A stretch of 57,075 nucleotides of DNA from Bacteroidetes bacterium HGW-Bacteroidetes-17 (GTDB taxonomy: Bacteria > Bacteroidota > Bacteroidia > Bacteroidales > GCA-2711565), in assembly GCA_002840985.1 (NCBI GenBank), contig PHDM01000028.1:1-57075 (forward strand), given 5' to 3'. This document shows positions 53,505 through 57,075 of the stretch, piece after piece. The translations under genes were made by a program, and so were the position numbers. Under the pieces are notes generated by a model. It was not told the origin of the DNA. It did no database searches and worked only from the letters and a program-made list of their open reading frames with translations. How positions within the stretch are numbered: position 1 is the stretch's first letter; each line of letters opens with the position of its first letter.

Positions 53505-53924
53505 TTAATTAAACATTTTCCTAATACTGGCTGCAGCCAATGAAAGTATTGTAATTCCAACTAGAATATAAGTCATGATCAGTCCACCTCCGATAAATTT
53601 TGAGATGCCGGGAGTTACATGAGCTTTTTCATAGATGTCTGCATTGGTAGCGTCTGATGCGAATGCATAAGAGATCCCATAAAGAATTGCAAATCCTACT
53701 ATTACGATTAACATTCTTAACCCACTTTTAGGGTTTTTAATGAAAAAAGCAATAGGGAATCCAATCAACAACATGATGGTAAAGGCAAATAAAATATATG
53801 CCCATGTTAGTACCGTATCGGTCATTGATTCTCCGTTAATATAAAATAATACAAATAGAATAGCTGAAATTGCAAATACAACTAGCAACCCAATTTGTAA
53901 TATCTTGTTAATAGTATCAGTCAT
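53505..53924 (-). CDS. Membrane protein of the ExbB-ExbD operon, unknown function
   Basis: 139 residues from ATG 53924 (a TTG two codons earlier is less likely). There are about four TM helices (about 7-28, 37-60, 68-87 and 108-132) and a short periplasmic segment (SDATNADIYEKAHVTPGISK). I do not recognise a named family. It lies 6 bp after exbB and 19 bp before exbD-1, so it is very likely a subunit or assembly factor of the same energising complex. Confidence 0.8.
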   Translation of the reverse strand: MTDTINKILQIGLLVVFAISAILFVLFYINGESMTDTVLTWAYILFAFTIMLLIGFPIAFFIKNPKSGLRMLIVIVGFAILYGISYAFASDATNADIYEKAHVTPGISKFIGGGLIMTYILVGITILSLAAASIRKMFN

Positions 53925-53930
53925 GATCAA

Positions 53931-54743
53931 TTAGTTTTTTGATTTGAATTTTGTAAGAATGTCAATAAAAGTGATAGTGCTATCTTCCATATCGTTTATT
54001 AAACCATCAACTTTAGCAAGAAGATAATTATAGAAGATTTGAAGAATAACAGCTACGATCAAACCAAATACAGTTGTTAAAAGCGCAACTTTCATACCTC
54101 CGGCAACAATGTTTGCAGAAATATCACCAGCAGCTTCAATAGCTTGGAAAGCTACGATCATACCAATTACAGTACCCATGAAACCAAGCATTGGTGCAAC
54201 TGAAATGAATAATGAAATCCAAGATAATCCTTTCTCTAATCGGCCCATTAAAACACTACCATAAGAAACGATAGATTTCTCTACAATTTCAATTCCTTCA
54301 GAATAGCGGTCCAATCCTTGATAAAAAATACTTGCAACAGGTCCTTTAGTGTTTTGGCAAATGTCTTTTGCAGCTTCAATTCCTCCTGTTTGCAATGCAG
54401 ATTCAACCTGATTTAATAATTTTTGGTTGTTGGTTGTAGCAAGATTTAAATAAATAATTCTCTCAATACTTAAAGCAAGACCAAGAACCATTGTAATCAA
54501 TACTAAACCCATAAATCGCCAGTCACCTGCGATAAATTGTTCTTTTATTACTTGTTGAAACCCCTGACTTTCTACAGCTTCAGTTCCAAGAGTATTAACA
54601 ACTTCAGTGGCTTGTGCTTCAACTGGGGTTGTTTCAGATGTCATTTCAGTATCGCCAGCAGCATTATTCTGTGCCACCACCATGTTTGAAAATCCAAAGG
54701 TTAGCATTCCTGCTATCGTCATTAAAGCAATTAATTTTTTCAT
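53931..54743 (-). CDS. exbB: MotA/TolQ/ExbB-family proton channel protein
   Basis: 270 residues from ATG 54743; an ATG three codons upstream (54752) is possible, but the later one opens a standard signal peptide (MKKLIALMTIAGMLTFGFSN, ending VVAQN). A periplasmic Glu/Thr-rich stretch precedes TM1 (MGLVLITMVLGLALSIERI). The ExbB core follows with LGFMGTVIGMIVAFQAIEA and ALLTTVFGLIVAVILQIFYNYL. It is the first gene of the exbB-X-exbD-exbD operon that energises outer-membrane transport. A TATATTTG -7 box lies at 54830-54837, giving a leader of about 75-80 nt. Confidence 0.93.
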   Translation of the reverse strand: MKKLIALMTIAGMLTFGFSNMVVAQNNAAGDTEMTSETTPVEAQATEVVNTLGTEAVESQGFQQVIKEQFIAGDWRFMGLVLITMVLGLALSIERIIYLNLATTNNQKLLNQVESALQTGGIEAAKDICQNTKGPVASIFYQGLDRYSEGIEIVEKSIVSYGSVLMGRLEKGLSWISLFISVAPMLGFMGTVIGMIVAFQAIEAAGDISANIVAGGMKVALLTTVFGLIVAVILQIFYNYLLAKVDGLINDMEDSTITFIDILTKFKSKN

Positions 54744-54829
54744 AGTTAACATTTATTTTTCTTAATAATTCAAACTTAAAAAAGTGATCAATTTACTGTT
54801 TTTTAAATATTTCTGGTTTTTATAGTTCG

Positions 54830-54837
54830 CAAATATA
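54830..54837 (-). promoter_or_regulatory. -7 box of the exbB operon
   Basis: The minus strand reads TATATTTG, the TAnnTTTG consensus, between tRNA-Ser and exbB. Confidence 0.55.
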
Positions 54838-54890
54838 AATATTTATTTTAATTGAGTAAAACATTTACCTAATTTTTAGAATAAAAATTG

Positions 54891-54978
54891 CGGAGAGGAA
54901 GGGATTCGAACCCCCGGTACACTTTTGGCGTACACACGCTTTCCAAGCGTGCGCCTTGAACCGCTCGGCCACCTCTCC
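54891..54978 (-). tRNA. tRNA-Ser (GGA anticodon)
   Basis: 88 nt on the minus strand, with the long variable arm typical of Ser. The acceptor stem GGAGAGG pairs with CCTCTCC, with discriminator G73. The anticodon stem CACGC/GCGTG encloses loop TTGGAAA with anticodon GGA, reading UCC and UCU. The variable arm is GTACGCCAAAAGTGTAC and the T-arm GGGGG-TTCGAAT-CCCTT. CCA is not encoded. Confidence 0.95.
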
Positions 54979-55004
54979 AGGTTTCATAACTATTATTTTC
55001 GTTG

Positions 55005-55012
55005 CAAAAATA
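55005..55012 (-). promoter_or_regulatory. -7 box of tRNA-Ser
   Basis: The minus strand reads TATTTTTG (TAnnTTTG consensus), 26 nt upstream of the mature tRNA 5' end. Confidence 0.5.
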
Positions 55013-55127
55013 TAAAAATTTTCATCTGTTTATAATTTGTTTTTTGTTAGCCACTCGTAATACTGCATAAATAAATTCCTAAGGCCACATAAAATCTATT
55101 TTTTCATCTCTTTTTTATACTGACCTA

Positions 55128-56156
55128 TTAAATTGTCAGTTCGCCACGTAATGAAGTTTGTAATAATTTTTTAGTTTTAGTAAGGGTGAAGTTATTTCCC
55201 AATAAATACATCAATTTTGCAATGGCCGATTCTGTTGTTATGTCATAACCCCCAATAACCCCTATCTTACCAAGATTCATACTTGTTTCATATTTGCCAA
55301 TTTCTACCGAACCTTCTTTACATTGTGTAACGTTAACAAGGATGATTCCATCCTGAATGGCATCGTTTAATTCTTTTAAAAACCATTTATCGGTAGGTGC
55401 ATTGCCCGCCCCAAATGATTCCAAAATTACTGCTTTTAAACCGGGTATTTTTAAAATCGCCTGAACCGTCATCTGCGATATTCCAGGAAATAGCTTTAAA
55501 ATTGCAACTTTATTATTTAAATTGGTATGTATGATCAGCGGTTTACTATTTGCTTTTCTGATGTAATTCGAATTGTATTTTATATGAACACCAACTTCAG
55601 CCAATGGCGGGTAATTCCCGGAAAAGAAAGCATTAAAATTTTCCGCATTCATCTTACTGGTTCTGTTTCCCCTTAATAATTTATTTTCAAAATATATCGC
55701 AACTTCCGGGATAATAGGAAGTCCATTCTTTTTTGATGCTGCAATTTCAATGGCAGTGATAAAGTTTTCACGACCATCCGTTCTGATCATACCTAAAGGC
55801 AATTGTGATCCTGTTAAAATTACAGGTTTATTTAAGTTTTCGAGCATAAAGCTTAATGCAGAAGCAGTATAGGCCATTGTATCTGATCCATGAAGTATTA
55901 CGAAACCATCGTAATTATGATATTCTTTATCGATAATTTCAACAAGTTTTACCCAAAAATCAGGATGCATATTGGATGAATCAATGAGCGGGTCGAAGGA
56001 ATGAAATTTCAAATCGCATCCAATTCTGTTTAAAACAGGAATCTGATCGTAAATTTTATCAAAATTAAAGGGTTGAAGAGCCCCGGTCTCTGCATTCTGA
56101 ATCATCCCAATGGTTCCTCCGGTGTATAATACCAATATTGAAGATCTCGTCGTCAT
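55128..56156 (-). CDS. ansA: Type I (cytoplasmic) asparaginase
   Basis: 342 residues without signal peptide. The first catalytic Thr lies in LYTGGTIGM, and the second Thr-Asp pair in HGSDTMAYTASAL, with TGSQLPLGMIRTDGREN following. The C-terminal domain contains GAGNAPTD. The length and lack of a signal fit AnsA-type enzymes hydrolysing L-asparagine to aspartate and ammonia. It starts 6 bp after the tatD stop, so the two are probably cotranscribed. The 149-bp gap to tRNA-Ser shows no clear terminator. Confidence 0.93.
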   Translation of the reverse strand: MTTRSSILVLYTGGTIGMIQNAETGALQPFNFDKIYDQIPVLNRIGCDLKFHSFDPLIDSSNMHPDFWVKLVEIIDKEYHNYDGFVILHGSDTMAYTASALSFMLENLNKPVILTGSQLPLGMIRTDGRENFITAIEIAASKKNGLPIIPEVAIYFENKLLRGNRTSKMNAENFNAFFSGNYPPLAEVGVHIKYNSNYIRKANSKPLIIHTNLNNKVAILKLFPGISQMTVQAILKIPGLKAVILESFGAGNAPTDKWFLKELNDAIQDGIILVNVTQCKEGSVEIGKYETSMNLGKIGVIGGYDITTESAIAKLMYLLGNNFTLTKTKKLLQTSLRGELTI

Positions 56157-56162
56157 AATTTA

Positions 56163-56933
56163 CTAATCAATTTTAAAAAGGCATTTGGCATTATGTGTGG
56201 TAATTTCTGCCACATTTTCAATACTCGTTTGTTTTATTTCTGCAATTTTTTTGGCTACATAATAGGTATGAGCACTTTCATTACGTTTTCCCCTATGCGG
56301 AACTGGTGTTAGAAAGGGGGCATCAGTCTCTAAAAGTAAGTTTTTCAGATCTATAGCTGCTACAATTTTATCGAGTCCAGCATTTTTAAATGTCACCACA
56401 CCGCCAATTCCCAACAAAAATCCCATCTCAATTACTTCATTTGCCTCATCCAATGTTCCATTGAAACAATGAAATACACCTGTGATCTTTTCTAAATTCA
56501 TGGATTTAAGAACAGATAAGATTTCTGTCATCGAATCTCTGGAATGGATAACAATTGGTAAATTATATTTTCTGGCCAGTTCAATTTGAAATGTAAAGGC
56601 TTTAATTTGTTCGTTTATAAAAGTTTTGTCCCAGTATAAATCGATGCCGATCTCACCAACAGCAATAAATTTCCTTTTTGCAAGCCAATCTGAAACAAAG
56701 TTTAATTCGGATTGGTAATCTTTTTTCACATCTGTTGGGTGCAATCCCATCATTGCAAAACAATGCGTAGGGTATTTTTCTTCCAAACTTATCATTCCTG
56801 CTACGGATTTACTGTTAATATTGGGAAGAAACATGTACTTTACACCCTTCTCAATTGCATCTTTCACAACCTGATCCCGGTCGTTATCAAATTCACTTAA
56901 ATATAAATGGGTATGCGTATCAATGAGTATCAT
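56163..56933 (-). CDS. tatD: TatD-family metal-dependent hydrolase/DNase
   Basis: 256 residues from ATG 56933 (MILIDTHTHLYLSEFDND). The upstream 47 in-frame codons have no family similarity and run into the divergent promoter. It is a TIM-barrel amidohydrolase with metal ligands visible in HTH, GEIGIDLYWDKT, VIHSRDS, FHCFNGT and LETDAPFL. TatD proteins are 3'-5' exonucleases and quality-control hydrolases acting in the cytoplasm. It is the first gene of a tatD-ansA operon. Confidence 0.93.
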   Translation of the reverse strand: MILIDTHTHLYLSEFDNDRDQVVKDAIEKGVKYMFLPNINSKSVAGMISLEEKYPTHCFAMMGLHPTDVKKDYQSELNFVSDWLAKRKFIAVGEIGIDLYWDKTFINEQIKAFTFQIELARKYNLPIVIHSRDSMTEILSVLKSMNLEKITGVFHCFNGTLDEANEVIEMGFLLGIGGVVTFKNAGLDKIVAAIDLKNLLLETDAPFLTPVPHRGKRNESAHTYYVAKKIAEIKQTSIENVAEITTHNAKCLFKID

Positions 56934-56980
56934 GCCGCAAAAATAACATAAAAGAAGGGTATTAACTTGAAGAAATTGAA

Positions 56981-57007
56981 TTTGAAATTGCATATTCTTT
57001 ATATTTG
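56981..57007 (+). promoter_or_regulatory. Promoter of the glycosyltransferase-9 gene
   Basis: TTTG (56981-56984), 15 bases, TATATTTG (57000-57007). The -7 half is a perfect TAnnTTTG, and the spacing equals that of the RND operon promoter at 17202-17228. It leaves a leader of only about 8-14 nt before the TTG start. Confidence 0.55.
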
Positions 57008-57021
57008 CACAAAAGCCGGCA

Positions 57022-57075
57022 TTGAAAAAAGTTTTAATTATAAGATTTAGTTCAATTGGGGATATCGTTCTCACA
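57022..57075 (+). CDS. Partial glycosyltransferase family 9 (heptosyltransferase-like)
   Basis: The first 18 codons only, cut by the window edge: TTG start, then KKVLIIRFSSIGDIVLT. This N-terminus (KILIIRxSxxGDIxLT) is the nucleotide-sugar transferase signature of the ADP-heptose:LPS heptosyltransferase family, which builds the LPS inner core. TTG is the only start in frame near the promoter. The remainder lies right of the window. Confidence 0.75.
   Translation, partial: MKKVLIIRFSSIGDIVLT

Noticed and set aside
1-57075. CRISPR array, insertion sequence, prophage or toxin-antitoxin genes
   Set aside because: No regularly spaced repeats, transposase or integrase motifs or phage structural genes were found; repeats are short palindromes only.

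Overview
The window looks like chromosomal DNA of a Bacteroidota bacterium, probably of the class Bacteroidia. The base composition is AT-rich, and TAnnTTTG-type -7 promoter boxes lie upstream of many genes. The families are typical of the phylum: long two-domain FtsX permeases without a fused ATPase, CarboxypepD_reg-like and DUF6702 proteins, an ExbB-X-ExbD-ExbD operon, and AnsA and TatD. The exact genus cannot be read from the sequence.

Positions 1-44407 are dominated by a reiterated signalling/transport module. Four NtrC-type response regulator (RR) plus histidine kinase (HK) operons lie on the minus strand (RR1/HK1 4142-5515/2803-4152, RR2/HK2 11760-13115/10418-11770, RR3/HK3 26870-28211/25543-26880, RR4/HK4 38169-39545/36827-38179). 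Each faces a divergent plus-strand operon that starts with a MacB/FtsX-type permease. There are eight such permeases of 772-800 residues and no ABC ATPase. Every RR-permease intergenic region carries the same layout. Two 17-bp TGT-N11-ACA-like sites lie 21-22 bp apart near the RR start. They are followed 53-66 bp later by a sigma-54-like element TGGCAY-N5-TTGA just ahead of the permease. The four pairs of sites differ in sequence from locus to locus, as expected if each paralogous RR has its own operator. I consider this insulated, four-fold sigma-54/FtsX array the most interesting system in the window. Two signs of decay go with it: RR3 is broken by a net 26-bp deletion, and the last 39 bp of a lost ninth permease survive next to HK4.

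Within this region lie a CarboxypepD_reg-like secreted protein coupled to permease 4, an RND efflux operon (adaptor, inner-membrane pump, TolC-like channel; 17344-22778), a membrane-anchored alpha/beta hydrolase at the end of the RR3-HK3 operon, an M1-like metallopeptidase and a DUF6702 protein.

From 44552 to the right end the window holds mostly housekeeping genes. These are a TfoX-C-terminal-like protein, apolipoprotein N-acyltransferase, an SDR oxidoreductase, an outer-membrane beta-barrel protein, a CAU-anticodon tRNA with a duplicated 3' end, a HAD phosphatase, a DusB-like dihydrouridine synthase, a CPBP protease, an ExbB/ExbD energising operon, tRNA-Ser(GGA), type I asparaginase, TatD nuclease, and the first 18 codons of a glycosyltransferase-9 (heptosyltransferase-like) gene running off the right edge. 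Strong palindromic hairpins separate the convergent units.
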